DNA of 64,000 nt from Apodemus sylvaticus (Eukaryota > Chordata > Mammalia > Rodentia > Muridae): NCBI RefSeq assembly GCF_947179515.1, contig NC_067481.1, positions 26,797,947 to 26,861,946 on the forward strand, read 5' to 3'. The notes beneath the pieces were generated by a model. The model worked only from the letters and a program-made list of their open reading frames with translations. It was not told the DNA's origin and ran no database searches. A program made the position numbers and the translations under genes. Position 1 is the stretch's first letter. Each line of letters begins with the position of its first letter. Below, piece after piece: positions 44,345 through 55,315 of this stretch.

Positions 44345-44498
44345 TTTTTTCCATTTTGTTTTGTTTTGTGTGTTTGTTTTTTCAAGACGAGGTTTCTCTG
44401 TAGCCTTGACTATCTTGCAACTTTCTCTACAGACCAGGCTGGCCTCCAACTCAGATCCACCTGCCTCTGTCTCCTGAGTGCTGGGATTAATGGTGGGC
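44345..44498 (-). mobile_element. Old B1 (antisense)
   Basis: Diverged full-length B1 with a GTTTT-containing tail. The target-site region is not clear. Confidence 0.88.
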
Positions 44499-44698
44499 TG
44501 CATGCTACATGGGATGCTAGGTACCCTCCCCTCCCACATCTCTAGTTTGTTAGTGGGCTGTTTTCTGTTATTTGCTGATTTGGACAGCCCCTGGAATGTA
44601 TCCCAACTTGTTCCCTGAATGTTCACGGAGTGTGTCTCACTTTCCCATGTTTAGGCTGAAATGTAAACAGTTTCCTGCCCTCCAAGTTTGCATGGTCT

Positions 44699-44822
44699 CT
44701 CCCCCCTCCCTTCCCTTCTCCTCCCCTCCCCTCTTCTCCTTCTTCCCTCCCCTCCCCCTTCCCCCTCTCTCATCCACTCCCTCCTTCCCTTCCTCCCTTC
44801 CTCCTTTCTCTCCCACCATCAC
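44699..44822. repeat. (CCCTCC)n pyrimidine tract
   Basis: Over 120 bases of nearly pure C and T. Confidence 0.95.
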
Positions 44823-45015
44823 CTCAGGGTCTCAGATGTAATTTAGGCTAGCTTTGAACTCACTCTGACAGAGGATGACTGGGAACTTCGGTCAGGATCA
44901 TGGGATAACCTACAGGTATGCACCATGATATAGCAGCTTGGTTTTGATTCTGGGCACAGAACCATACATATGCTGGGTAAGCACTTTACTAAGCTGCAAG
45001 CCCAGTCTCCAGAAC
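44823..45015 (-). mobile_element. B4-type SINE (antisense)
   Basis: B1-like half (GGCTAGCTTTGAACTCACTC) plus ID-like half (GCTGGGTAAGCACTTTACTA). Confidence 0.7.
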
Positions 45016-45961
45016 TTCTTTTATATAACGAAATATATACATAGTCATATTGGGAAATACCATTTTCTTCCATTTTCTGTGTTTAGCTCACAGTTGGCAG
45101 TGAAGAACTGGACATAGCTAGCGCCATAGTTTATAAACCGAGAATACCAACTTTCCAGTCATTTGAACACTGTTCTGGTCAAGGAAAGAAGAGAGAACAG
45201 GGAAAAGTCAGGTCTATGCTGGTGCTGCAGAGCTAAGCCAACCAGACCCAGACCCAGACCCTGACTGGACTCGGGGATCAGGAGGTGAGAAAGAACTTGA
45301 CATTTCATCATCTGTGTTCATCCACGCTGAGGCTGCGATTCGGCCCTGGAACCGCCCTTGCCTCTCCCAGGTGGCCTCTCCCAGGTGGCGGCACCTGGTG
45401 TGGAGTAGGGGCAGCTAGCCTCAACAAGATGAGGACACAGGCAAGAGGGGGGGTCCGGGAGGTGCTCGGGTGGGGACCAAGGCGAACAGCTCTCAGCCCT
45501 GGCCTTCTCCTGGTGCCCAGCGGGAACCGAGGGCTTCAGATTTTCAGAAGGGAACTGTAGATGCTTTCTTAGGTCAGGGCGGTTTCAGCTTGGGAGACAC
45601 TTTTCCTCTCGCGGCCAGCAGGGGTCACTGTGTGGCCGCGGGTGAGCCTGTCAGTAGCCAGCTGCTGCATCTGGTTGCTATGACTGAGTCTTACCTGGGA
45701 GCGCACCTTCCAAGACTCCACACTTTCCCTGGTTCCTTCAGGCTATCCTCGCAAAGTTACGATGCCTGCACCCTTCTAGGAGCACACTTTTCTGTAATTA
45801 TAAATAATTACTCCTGGGTCTCATGCCAGGCTGCGGTGCGAAATTGGACCAAGAACATGATGTGGAATTGATAGATTTGAGTTAAAGTTTCTGTTGTGCC
45901 AACCATCACTTCACGATCTCGAGAAAGTCACTTTTCATCTCTGGCTCAAGTTTCTCATCTT
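45016..45961. other. Unique island with a CTCF-like motif
   Basis: About 950 bases without a recognised repeat. At 45612-45630 the plus strand reads CGGCCAGCAGGGGTCACTG, a CTCF-like motif with one G-to-T change in the G core. The surroundings are moderately CpG-containing. No gene recognised. Confidence 0.55.
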
Positions 45962-46122
45962 TTTTATTTGTTTGTTTTGTTTTGTTTGTGACCGGGTCTC
46001 ACTATGTAGTTGTCCTTCAACTCACTATGTGGTTCTGGCTGCCCTGAAACCCATAGAGATCTGCCTGCCTCTGGCTCCTGAGTGCCGGAATCCAAGGCAC
46101 GTGCCACCCAAATCTGGGCCAA
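45962..46122 (-). mobile_element. Old B1 (antisense)
   Basis: Diverged B1 with a TTTGTTTTG tail. Confidence 0.85.
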
Positions 46123-46162
46123 GTTGCTCACCTTTAAAAATCAGCTTCGGGGGTGGGGTGGG

Positions 46163-46296
46163 GGCTGGCCAGACGGCTCAATGGGTAAGACTCTTCCAAA
46201 GGTCCTGAGTTCAAATCCCAGCAACCACATGGTGCCTTACAACCACCTGTAATGAGATTGGACACCCTCTTCTGGTGTGTCTAAAAACAGCTAAGT
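46163..46296 (+). mobile_element. B2 SINE, 3' truncated
   Basis: GGCTGGCCAGACGGCTCAAT through CTTCTGGTGTGTCTAAAAAC, cut before the tail. Confidence 0.9.
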
Positions 46297-46316
46297 TGTT
46301 CTTGCTATTATCATCT

Positions 46317-46715
46317 TGTACAGGCTGGTTTTGTGTGTCGACTTGACAGAATCTGGACTTATCACAGAGAAAGGAGCTTCAGGTGAGAAAATACCTCCAT
46401 GAGATCCAACTGTGAGTCATTCCCTCAATTAGTGATCAAGGGGGTAGGGCCCCTTGTGGATGGTACCATTTCTGGGCTGGTAGTCTTGGGTTCTATAAGA
46501 GAGCAAGCTGAGCAAGCCAGGGGAAGCAAGCCAGTAAGAAACATCCCTCCATGGCTTCTGCATCAGCTCCTGCTTCCTGACCTGCTTGAGTTCCAGTCCT
46601 GACTTCCTTTGGTGATGAACAGCAATGTGGAAGTGTAAGCGGAATAAACCCTTTCCTCCCCAACTTGCTTCTTGGTCATGATGTTTGTACAGGAAAAGAA
46701 ACCCTGAATAAGACA
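46317..46715 (+). mobile_element. 5' LTR of a MaLR-like element
   Basis: 399 bases starting TGTACAGGCTGG and ending AATAAGACA, with AATAAACCC as poly(A)-type signal near 46642. The same block reappears at 48228. LTR size and a non-coding interior of about 1.2 kb fit the MaLR group. The subfamily is not assigned. Confidence 0.75.
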
Positions 46716-48227
46716 AATTAGTATCAGCATAATGGAGTTTTCCTGTGACAATCTGACCATGTTTTAGGGAGAATTGTGGGAGGACTTTGGAACTTTGGGC
46801 TAGAAGATCCATTTGGTGTTAAGAGCTCTGTGGGGTGTTGTGTAGGAGCTTGGAAGATAATGTTGAGAACAGTGCAGAAGATGGAGGCCTGGCTTGTGAA
46901 ATTTCAGAGGGAAGATTAAAGGGCCATTGCTATTTTAATTGTGAAGATTCTGTGGTTTTAAGCTGGGGCTGAACAATCAGCTGTGATTAATAAGATACTA
47001 GAACTACTAAAGCAAAAGCTTTGAATTACTAGGACTATTGATGCTGGTTAGCTGGAGCTAAGAAATTAGCGGTGATTAAGAAGAGACCAGCATCATTGAA
47101 GTGAAATCTTCTGGGAAGTGTTTTCTGAGAGCACAGAGGCTGTGTTCCAGAGACAGCTACGGTTGTACCTTGTGCTGTGGCTGGACTTGGTAATGTTTAA
47201 GAGTCTACCAGGTAGTACTGGTTTTGAAGGCATGAAGGGGTCATGAAGAGCAGCTGAGGCTCAGCACTGTGAGAGGCCGCGGAAGGACATTAGTGAAGGT
47301 ATAGCCTCAGCTGCAATTGATGGCCCAGGACTGAAGGGGTCATGCATAGGAGTTGAGGCTTGGCACCATGAAAAGAGCCTATGAGAGGTTATTGGTAAAG
47401 CCTAGTGACAGCGGAAGACAGCAGTGTTTTGGAGATGCCAGTGCCATGCGAAGACCACCAAGAACAGCAGCAACAGTGGAGTACAGGCAGCTGGAGCCTA
47501 GAAGACAAGGTGTGTGCTACAAAGGGCAGAGCTGGAGAAGTGACCCACGCCCTTGGAGGAGCCTGCAAGATCGTGAGTGGATCCCAGACATTGAATGGTT
47601 GAAGTCTGATTTTGCTTTTGATTGTGACTGTGCCCTGATACTTTCCCTCTTGAAGGAAGTGTCCTGCGCTTTTCGTCTTGCCAGCAAGAACGACGCGGCA
47701 CACTCAGGATCCTTCTGCAGAAAGCTTTAATGCGTCTTGAGAGGGAGAGCATAAGCTTACAGGGCGGAGGCACCAAGGGAGCGCGAACCCAAGTCTTATA
47801 TAGGCAAGTCCTCTCACCTTGGACGTGGCATACCCTGGTAGGCTGCGGCTCATCACCCCATATGACGCCACGAGGTAGGCAGAGACTCAGTGGCGGGAAA
47901 TTCCGCTCGGGCATGCGCACTCAGCCTGTTTACGGCTCAGCAAGAACAGGATGTAGGCGCCATCTTGTAATGGAGGTCATAGGAGCGTTCGGGCGGCTCC
48001 CGACAAGGAAGAATGTATTTTAGTGGAGCCCACAGTTAAGCGACTTTTAATTGTAAAAATACTTTTGAATTTTAAAAGGGAATGGATATTTTAAAGGGAT
48101 TGAAATTTTAAGAATTTGCAAAGACTGTGGGACTTTTAAAGTTATTTAGATCTTGGGGATGAATAAGAAAGTAAGGGTTGAGGCTTAACAGTGATATGTT
48201 TGTGTGTCAAGTTGACTAGGGGTTGAC
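46716..48227 (+). mobile_element. Non-coding interior of the MaLR-like element
   Basis: Interior between the two LTRs, about 1.17 kb once the 346-bp LTR insertion is discounted. No gag, pol or env similarity is visible, so it was a non-autonomous passenger. Frames such as 47353-47730 are chance. Confidence 0.7.
47660..48005 (-). mobile_element. Solo class II (ERVK, IAP-like) LTR
   Basis: On minus it begins TGTCGGGAGCCGCC and ends GCGCAGGACA. It contains TATATAAG (about 47796-47803) and ATTAAAG upstream of the R/U5-like end. A perfect 6-bp duplication AGGAAG (47654-47659 and 48006-48011) shows a complete solo LTR left by recombination, since 6 bp is the ERVK hallmark. It sits inside an older LTR element. 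Its high CpG content suggests a fairly young insertion. Confidence 0.92.
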
Positions 48228-48355
48228 TGTACTGGCTGGTTTTGTGTGTCAACTTGACACAGGCTGGAGTTATCACAGAGAAAGGAGCTTCAGGTGAGGA
48301 AATGCCTCCATGAGATCCAGGTGTAAGGCATTTCTTCAATTAGTGATCAAGGGGG
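48228..48355 (+). mobile_element. Truncated 3' LTR of the MaLR-like element
   Basis: 128 bases closely matching the start of the LTR at 46317, ending abruptly after GATCAAGGGGG. The remaining about 270 bases are missing. Confidence 0.85.
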
Positions 48356-48499
48356 AAATCACACATCTTAAGACTTAGATGAGGGTGGGAAAGCTAAATA
48401 AACCAGGACTCTGAACAGGATCCTTCCACAATGGTATCCTCCTTTGAAGACACACGGTGAACATGGAAACATGAAAATTGATTTTTCCCTGTTTTTTTT

Positions 48500-48768
48500 C
48501 TTTTCTATTTTCTTTACATTTCAAATGCTTTTCCCTCTGGAAACTCCCTATCCCATCCCCCTGAAGAGTGATTTATTTTTATTTCATGCACATGGGTATT
48601 TTCCCTGCACGTATGTATGTGCACCTTGTGTGTACACTGCCCTAAGAGGCCAGAAGTAGGTGTCAGAACCCTTGGAACCAGAGTTACAGACAACTGCTAG
48701 CCACCAGGGATCGGAACCTGGATCCCCTAGAAGAACAACAGGCACTCTTAAATATCACTCCAACCCAA
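48500..48768 (-). mobile_element. L1-like scrap and B3 SINE (antisense)
   Basis: 48500-48565 resembles a common antisense L1 stretch (TTTACATTTCAAATGCTTTT). 48566-48768 is a B3. Confidence 0.65.
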
Positions 48769-49198
48769 GAATTTATTATTTATTCTGACAGTTTGACCTG
48801 AATTCTAGTGGATGTTCCCTTCCTGCCTGTGAGAGGAAGTAGAAGAGACACTTTCCAGCTGTCTGTGGTGTGAGCGACTGTGCTAGGATCCAAGCTTCAG
48901 GAGAGCAGACGCCCCACCTTTATTTACATTTCACTGTGCACAGCTCTGCACAGCTCCTGATTGACAATAGTGGTTGTGTAGCAAGAATGAAGAAATAAGT
49001 TTCTACACTTCCTGCCTTTGCTGCAATAGGTTATAAGGACTGGAGGGGTCTCTCAGTGATAGGATATTTGTATATTGTGTGTGAGGCTAGATGCCATCCC
49101 CAGAATTAGAGGAGAGAGAGAGGAGGAGGAAGAGGAGAAGGGGAGGGGGAGGGGGAAGAGGAGGAGGAGGGTTTTTGGGGGGAGGGTTTTGGTGGTGT
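48769..49198. other. Unassigned stretch with GA-rich tract
   Basis: No gene or transposon recognised. A purine-rich GGA tract lies at about 49110-49172. Confidence 0.6.
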
Positions 49199-49285
49199 TA
49201 TTGTTTTTTGCTGCAGTTGCTTTGAGACAGAGTTTCTCTGTGTAGCCCTTACTTTGTAGACTAGGTAGTCCTCAGATTTAAAGGG
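49199..49285 (-). mobile_element. Variant B1 fragment, copy 1
   Basis: Antisense B1 fragment in which GTGTAGCCC runs into TTACTTTGTAGACTAGG, skipping the usual GGCTGTCCTGGAACTCAC. The same oddity recurs at 50270. Confidence 0.75.
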
Positions 49286-49752
49286 GATTGCCTAGAGGCT
49301 GAGAGGGATAGGAGAACTGCCAATTCAGAGTTAGTGAGCTCAAGGCTGGCTGTCCTGGGCTACGTGCTGAGTCCCAAGCTAACGTAGGCTGCAGTGTAGA
49401 ATTTTTAGTCAAAATAAAAATCTACATCTCCCAGTATAAATTTAATTCTTTTATAATCTTTTCTTCTTTCTTTCTTTTTCCTTTTTAATATGAGTATTGG
49501 TGTTATTAGTGATATATTTAATAATATTAGTAGTAATATTTTCATATTAACTATTCAATTACAAAGCAAGTGACACTAATTGCTGGTCTGATGGCCATTG
49601 TCTAGTTTAATTAAAAAGATTTTATTGTATCTCTTAAAAATCTCTCACTACCTTTTCATTGTCCAAATCACATGGATTTAATGACATTCTTTTTATTATT
49701 ATGTTCACAAGATAAATTGAGTAAACCAGCTTTAATGACTCACCTAAGTGGC
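49286..49752. other. AT-rich unassigned stretch
   Basis: A short B1-like sense scrap (about 49290-49390), then AT-rich sequence with no gene. Confidence 0.5.
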
Positions 49753-50075
49753 TGCCTTAGTTAGGTTTTACTGCTGTGGACAGACACCATGACCAAGGCG
49801 AGTCTTATAAAGGACAACATTTAATTGGGACTGGCTAACAGGTTCAGAGGTTCAGTCTGTTATCAAGGCGGGAGCATGGCAGCGTCCAGGCAGGCACAGT
49901 ACAGGAGGAGCTGAGAGTTCTACATTTTCATCTGAAGGCTGCTAGGAAAATACTGACTTCCAGGCAGCTAGGAGGAGGGTCTTAAAGCCCACACCCACAG
50001 TGACACGCCTACTTCAGCCAGGCCACACCTACTAACAGTGGCACTCCCTGGGCCAAGCATATACAAACCATCACA
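49753..50075 (-). mobile_element. Solo MaLR-like LTR (antisense)
   Basis: 323 bases. On minus it starts TGTGATGGTTTGTATATGC and ends AACTAAGGCA. The flanks GTGGC and ATGGC form a 5-bp duplication with one mismatch, the size typical of ERVL/MaLR. Confidence 0.75.
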
Positions 50076-50269
50076 ATGGCTTATGACCTCAAGTATAAGA
50101 TATGGCGGAAGAATGGTTGTGGTAACACTGAAATCTCAGAGAATGCAGGAGACAGGTGACATCAAACACTCTAAGAATGCTCTCCCGTGGGTCCTCATCC
50201 TTATCCTTCTGCCATGGTCTTTTCCAAAGTTGGTTGGTTAGTTGGGTTTTGTTTTGGGGAGGGTGGTGG

Positions 50270-50412
50270 TGGTATTGTTTGTTGCTGCTCTTTGAGGCAG
50301 AGTTTCTCTGTGTAGCCCTTACTTTGTAGACTAGGTAGAGTCTACTTATAGAGATCACCTGCCTCTGCCTCCAGAGTGCTAGGATTAGAGGCATGTGCCA
50401 CCAACATCCAGT
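50270..50412 (-). mobile_element. Variant B1, copy 2
   Basis: Antisense B1 sharing the internal deletion and the GGGAGGGTGGTGGTGGTATTG-type upstream sequence with the copy at 49199. Confidence 0.8.
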
Positions 50413-50445
50413 GAGTCTTTTTAAATTTTTATTTTTATATTTGGG

Positions 50446-50640
50446 TCTGGGGAGATGGCTCAGCAACTTAGATCACTGGCTGCTTTCCCAGAGGGCTCTG
50501 GTTCAATTCCCAAAAACCCACATAAAAGCTAATCTATAACTGCAGGTATATTGCTCTCTTCTGGTCTCCTCGGGTACTGCATACACATGATGCAGGCATA
50601 CATTAGGGCAAGACACCCAGGAATATAAAATAAAAATAAT
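50446..50640 (+). mobile_element. B3/B2-type SINE
   Basis: GGTCTGGGGAGATGGCTCAG head and an AAAATAAAAATAATAA tail. Confidence 0.85.
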
Positions 50641-50644
50641 AAGG

Positions 50645-50815
50645 CCAGGCGGTAGTGGCACGTGCCTTTAATCCCAGCACTTGGGAGGCAGAGACAGGTG
50701 GATTTCAGAGTTTGAAGCCAACCTGATCTACAGAGTGAGTTCCAGGACAGCCAGGGCTATACAGAGAAACCCTGTCTTGAAAAAACCAAAAATAAAAATA
50801 AATAAATAAATATTT
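50645..50815 (+). mobile_element. B1 SINE
   Basis: Complete B1 with AAATAAATAAATA tail. Confidence 0.95.
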
Positions 50816-50849
50816 TTTAAAAATTTACATTTATTATTTACTTGTTTAT

Positions 50850-51075
50850 TTGGCATGAGTGTATGTGTGTATGTGTGTGTGTAAGTGCATATGCATTTTT
50901 TAAAAACACTTTTAAAAGCTTACATATGTTAATTGTTTGGTATGAGTGCGTGTGTGTGGGGGGGGGGGGGGAGGCCAGAGGACAGCGTGTGGAAACCAGC
51001 TCTCTCCTCTTAGCATGTGTGTTCTGGGGACTGAACCCAGTTCATCAGGCTTATAACACTGTTACCTGGCAGAAC
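50850..51075 (-). mobile_element. Old rodent SINE-like repeat (antisense)
   Basis: TG-rich start, a G run at 50957-50972, GGCCAGAGGACAG and GGGGACTGAACCCAG. Family not resolved. Confidence 0.55.
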
Positions 51076-51778
51076 TGTGCAGCTGGTCAGGATTTGAGTC
51101 CTAGAGGATCCTGCTGCTTAACCCCTTCAGCTCCAGCTTCCTCCGCTCTAAATGCCGTTAGCGTGGTCTCTCCTGGAACTCTTCCAAGTTCTCTTTTGTA
51201 CCTGTTACTCCGGCAGGGCAACCTGTTGCTCTCATTACTTCCTGGGAGATGCTATCTTCAGAGTTCATTTTCTCCTATTATACTGTCTCCTGGAAGGACA
51301 CCATTGCTAGAACCTAACTGCTGCCCGTATGGGCTGACTCCCAGGAGTCCTGCCAACAGTCCTGTGCTCTTCTGCACTCTTCAGATTAAACTCAAAAGGA
51401 AGCACCACAAGGATGGAGCCCATCCCCTGGACCACCTGTCTGTAGCTGGGATGGTGGATTCTATGGACGGAGCAGCTGTCTGAAAAACTACTGAACAGTG
51501 ATGGAACAGGAGACTCGACCATCAGAACTACGGGACAGTGTTGAGCAGAACACACTTACAGTAGAGGATGTGTCTCCCTGGAAATCTCCCTTCTGGTCCC
51601 TCTGCCTACACCTCCTGAGAGCTGGGATTATGGGTGTGTGCTACCACACTGTGAATGGCTGGGGTCAAACCCAACCCACACCAGGCACGCAGTCTACTGA
51701 TGGGCACTATACCCCCACCCCCTGCCCCCCACCCCCACTCCTCTTTGAAAAGCAGAAACCTTTTCTTCCGTTCTTTTT
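51076..51778. other. Mostly unassigned stretch
   Basis: No gene recognised. A B1/B4-like scrap lies at about 51590-51720. Confidence 0.5.
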
Positions 51779-51941
51779 TTTTTTTTTTTTTTTTTTTTGG
51801 TTTTTCGAGACAGGGTTTCTCTGTGTAGTCCTGGCTGTCCTGGAACTCACTCTGGAGACCAGGCTGGCCTCGAACTCAGAAATCCGCCTGCCTCTGCCTC
51901 CCAAGTGCTGGGATTACAGGTGTGCGCCACCACCGCCCGGC
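51779..51941 (-). mobile_element. B1 SINE, near consensus (antisense)
   Basis: Little-diverged B1 with long T run. The 16-bp flanks TTCTTCCRTTCTTTTT (51763-51778, 51942-51957) differ at one base. Confidence 0.96.
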
Positions 51942-51957
51942 TTCTTCCATTCTTTTT

Positions 51958-52343
51958 ATACTATATATGCACAGGACCTGGTGCTCCCCGTGCAGGCCCT
52001 CTGCTTGTCTCTTCAGTGAGTTCACACTAGCTTTGTTCGGATGATGTAGAAAGCTTTGTTCTGGTGTCCTCTGTCCGCTAAGGCTCCTACTGCCTCTTCT
52101 GTAGGGTTCCCCGAGCTCTGAGGGAGGTGGGAGCAGATATCTTAAATGCATCCATAGCTTTGTCCTTATGTCTAGATTTGTCGTACTGCTCGAGGCCATG
52201 CCCCTCCCTCACACTGTAGAGCTGTGCCTGGTTTCTCTGAGTGGGATATATTATTTGTGTCTCACACCTCTGCCTCTCTACCTGAAAACTAATTTCCTGC
52301 AAAGCAGAAAGTAGTAAAGTGGGTGACTTAAAACAGCATAAAG
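51958..52343. other. Unassigned stretch
   Basis: No gene or repeat recognised in about 390 bases. Confidence 0.5.
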
Positions 52344-52345
52344 GG

Positions 52346-52540
52346 GGCTGGAGAGATGGCTCAGAGGTTAAGAGCACTGACTGCTCTTCTGAAGGTCCTG
52401 AGTTCAAATCCCAGCAACCACATGGTGGCTCACAACCATCTGTAATGAGATCAGATGCCCTCTTCTGGTGTGTCTGAAGACAGCTACAGTGTACTTACAT
52501 ATAACAATAAATAAATTTAAAAAAAAAAAGAATTCTCAAA
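52346..52540 (+). mobile_element. B2 SINE, near consensus
   Basis: Complete B2. The flanks AACARCATAAAGG (about 52333-52345 and 52541-52553) are a duplication with one mismatch. Confidence 0.96.
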
Positions 52541-52666
52541 AACAACATAAAGGTGTTCTCTCTCAACAGTTTGGGAAGTTAGCAGGTGAAAGACCCTAGT
52601 CCTCCTCTAGAAGGGGCTTCTTCTTCATCTACCGTAGCCCGCACCAGGCCCAGGCAGTCTGTCCTC

Positions 52667-52845
52667 TTTCTGTCTGCCTGCCTTCCTGCCTGCCTGCCTT
52701 CCTTCCTTATTCTTTCTTTTTTGAGACAGAGTTTTTCTGGGTAGCCCTGGTTATTCCGGAACTCGTTTTGTAGACTAGGCTAGCCTCAGAGTAACAAAGA
52801 TCCTCCTGAGTGCTAGGATAAAAACATGCACCACCGTGCCCAGCC
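52667..52845 (-). mobile_element. Old B1 (antisense) with (CTGC/CTTC)n
   Basis: A CTGCCTTC-type tract (52667-52708) leads into a diverged B1. Confidence 0.88.
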
Positions 52846-52855
52846 AGCTTTGTCA

Positions 52856-53033
52856 TTTATTTATTTATTTTATACATATGATGAGTACACTGTAGCTGTC
52901 TTCAGACACCAGAAGAGTGCATTTGATCTCATTACGGATGGTTATGAACCACCATGTGGTTGCTGGGATTTGAACTCATGACCTCTGGAAGAGCAGTCAG
53001 TGCTCTTAACCGCTAAGCCATCTCTCCAGCCCC
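52856..53033 (-). mobile_element. B2 SINE (antisense)
   Basis: Complete B2 ending GCCATCTCTCCAGCCCC. Confidence 0.95.
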
Positions 53034-53123
53034 CACTTCCATCTCTTTATGTCTCTATTTCTCTGTATTCAGTGGGCAAAGGATTCTGTTTCTGTCTCCA
53101 ACTTCGAATTCCCCTCTTCTTTT

Positions 53124-53325
53124 TTTAAAGATTTGTTTTTATTTTTTTAAGTGTGTGTGTATGTGTGTGTGTGTACATATGAGTGCAGGCACCAGTGGAG
53201 TCCAGAGTTGGGTGTTAGATCCCATGGAGCTGGAGTTGTAAATGGTTGTGAGCCCCCTAATCTGTGTGGGTTCCTCTGTGAGAGCCCGGAGCTCTCCTAT
53301 CTACTCAGCCATTTCTCCAGCCCTA
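53124..53325 (-). mobile_element. B3 SINE (antisense)
   Basis: TG-rich region, GGAGCTGGAGTTGTAAATGG and CAGCCATTTCTCCAGCCC. Confidence 0.88.
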
Positions 53326-53399
53326 CAGCCTCCATTTCTTAAAAGGACAGGATTGGATGGAACCCATTCTTCTTCACTGTAACTTTATCTTACTCTTTA

Positions 53400-53598
53400 T
53401 GCTGATGAGGGTTTCTCTTGAATGTGTCTGTGCATCATGTGCATTCCTGGTACCAGAGGGAGCCAACAAAGGGCGTCACATCCCCTAGTACTGCAGTTAC
53501 AGATAGTTGTGAGGCACTGTGTGGGTGCTGGGAATCGAACCTGGGTCTTTTGAAGGAGCACTCAATACTTGTTCCCTCTGAGTTATTTCTCTAGCCCC
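53400..53598 (-). mobile_element. B3 SINE (antisense)
   Basis: GTGCTGGGAATCGAACCTGG and a degraded head TTATTTCTCTAGCCC. Confidence 0.85.
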
Positions 53599-53720
53599 AA
53601 ATAACCTTCTTTTAATCATTCATATCTACAACAACCCCTTTTTAAAAAAAGAGTCATGTTCTAAAGTCCTGAGGTTTGTACTTGAACACGCCTTTGAGAG
53701 GAGGAGCAGTTCGACCTGCC

Positions 53721-54086
53721 TGTTATGGTTTGAGTGTGAAATGTCCCCCTACAGCTTATGTAACTGAATACTTGATCCCAAGGTGGTAGCTCTGTCTTAG
53801 AAGGTTGTGGAGCTTTAGGACAGAAGGCTGGCAGAGAAGGCGTGCCTATGAGTGACAGGTCTTTGAGGCTTGGACCCGCCTTCAGCTGGAGCTCTCTACT
53901 TCTGATTCGCCAAGATGTGAGGGTCTCCACAGCACACTGCCACCACTCACCAAGCCTCTCCCACCACCACGCCTTCCGCTCTGTGACACACTGTGTCCCC
54001 TGAGCCTGTGAGCCAAAGCAGCACACTCCTGTTCTGAGGTGTTCCACCTGGTATTTTTGCCAGAGTGACTAGAAACGTTGATAACA
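53721..54086 (+). mobile_element. Solo LTR-like element
   Basis: 366 bases starting TGTTATGGTTTGAGTGTG and ending GTTGATAACA, so TG...CA bounded, with a CTGTGAGCC-type 3' region. The start matches a common rodent LTR opening. No clear 5-bp duplication. Confidence 0.6.
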
Positions 54087-54112
54087 CACCATACTCTTTT
54101 GTGAAGTGGATT

Positions 54113-54254
54113 ATTTTCTTTTTTCTTTTTTTTAATAAAGTGGGTTTTTTTTAAGATTTATTTATTTATTATATCTAAGTACACTGTAGCTGTCTTCAGA
54201 CACCCCAGAAGAGGGCGTCAAATCTCATTACAGATGGTTGTGAGCCACCAGCCA
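54113..54254 (-). mobile_element. 5'-truncated B2 with intact duplication
   Basis: Antisense B2 tail and body bounded by GTGAAGTGGATT (54101-54112 and 54255-54266). It ends at the body phrase GTGAGCCACCA, so its tRNA-like head is missing. Confidence 0.92.
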
Positions 54255-54284
54255 GTGAAGTGGATTCTTAGGAGCTCTTTGGAA

Positions 54285-55062
54285 AGTCAGTTGTGTTGGA
54301 TGGTGTTTTGCTGGAGTAAACACGAATGAGGAGTGCTTTCCTGAAGTGGACACAGGTGAAAAGCTAAGGCAGACTCGTGAAGGGATGTTTCACTGAAGCA
54401 GACACAGGAGAAAGGACGTTCTGCTAAAGCAAGCACGTGAAAGGACATGTGATGAAGGATTCTTCGCTAATGACACCCATGTGTTGGTCTGCCTTACATT
54501 ACATAGTAGAGCTCCATTTCTCCATTTCCCATAGAGAGAAACGCACCAGAAGCTTCTGGTGGCGTGCCACAGTTTCTTGCTGCTTCTGCGGACTCGGGCT
54601 GATTGGCAGAGTGACGTCAGCTGAGACAGATGCACAGTTGAGGCAGGTCACAGGCAGGACACGGGATGTTCGGAGGGTATAAATAGAGCTCGACGGACAG
54701 TGACAGAGGCTGAGCTTGGCTTGCTTATAGAGCTAGCTAGCTGTGCAACGCTCGTGGCTCCTGTGACTTCGCTGATCTTTGATTTGCTGAGAGAAGCACA
54801 GTTGAACTTTTCCTGGCATTCCTGTTAGCCCTGGTCCCTCTTGCCGACTTGCGCTGAGGCTGAGGCCTGGCTGTCTCTTGCTAAGTAGTGCCACCACTGC
54901 TGATTCGTGCTTGCTATCCCGACTCTACTGAACCGGACTGCTGATCTGTCCATGAAGTGTTTGCAAGTGGACCGAGCTGCTACTGCGGATCTGTGAACTG
55001 AACTGCTGATTTCTGACAACACAGACGGGAGTTGCTCCAAAGGACCATTTCTAAACAGGTCC
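54285..55062 (+). mobile_element. TATA-bearing LTR-like rodent repeat, copy 1
   Basis: Opens with imperfect tandem units (CTGGAGTAAACACG, CTGAAGTGGACACAGGTGAA, CTGAAGCAGACACAGGAGAA, CTAAAGCAAGCACGTGAA). It then has a TATAAATA at 54678-54685 and a 3' block GAACTGAACTGCTGATTTCTGACAAC. The layout of tandem U3-like units, TATA and downstream block resembles an LTR. Its 3' block recurs, diverged and inverted, at 61958. Family name not assigned. Confidence 0.6.
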
Positions 55063-55147
55063 ACTTCCCCCATATCCTTTTCTTTCCCACTTCCTCTGGT
55101 GGATGGTGGGCTACAAAGGAAGTTAAGGCATTTAAGAACCATCATTA

Positions 55148-55315
55148 GCCGGGTGGTGGTGGCGCACGCCTGTAATCCCAGCACTCTGGGAGGCAGAGGC
55201 AGGCAAATTTCTGAGTTCGAGGCCAGCCTGGTCTACAGAGTGAGTTCCAGGACAGCCAGGGCTATACAGAGAAACCCTGTCTCCAAAAAACCAAGTCCAA
55301 AAAAAAAAAAAAAAT
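55148..55315 (+). mobile_element. B1 SINE
   Basis: Complete B1 flanked by CATCATTA (55140-55147 and 55316-55323). Confidence 0.95.

Noticed and set aside
47353..47730. 125-codon frame in the LTR-element interior
   Set aside because: The interior is a non-coding MaLR-like body. The frame runs into the solo LTR and resembles no retroviral protein.
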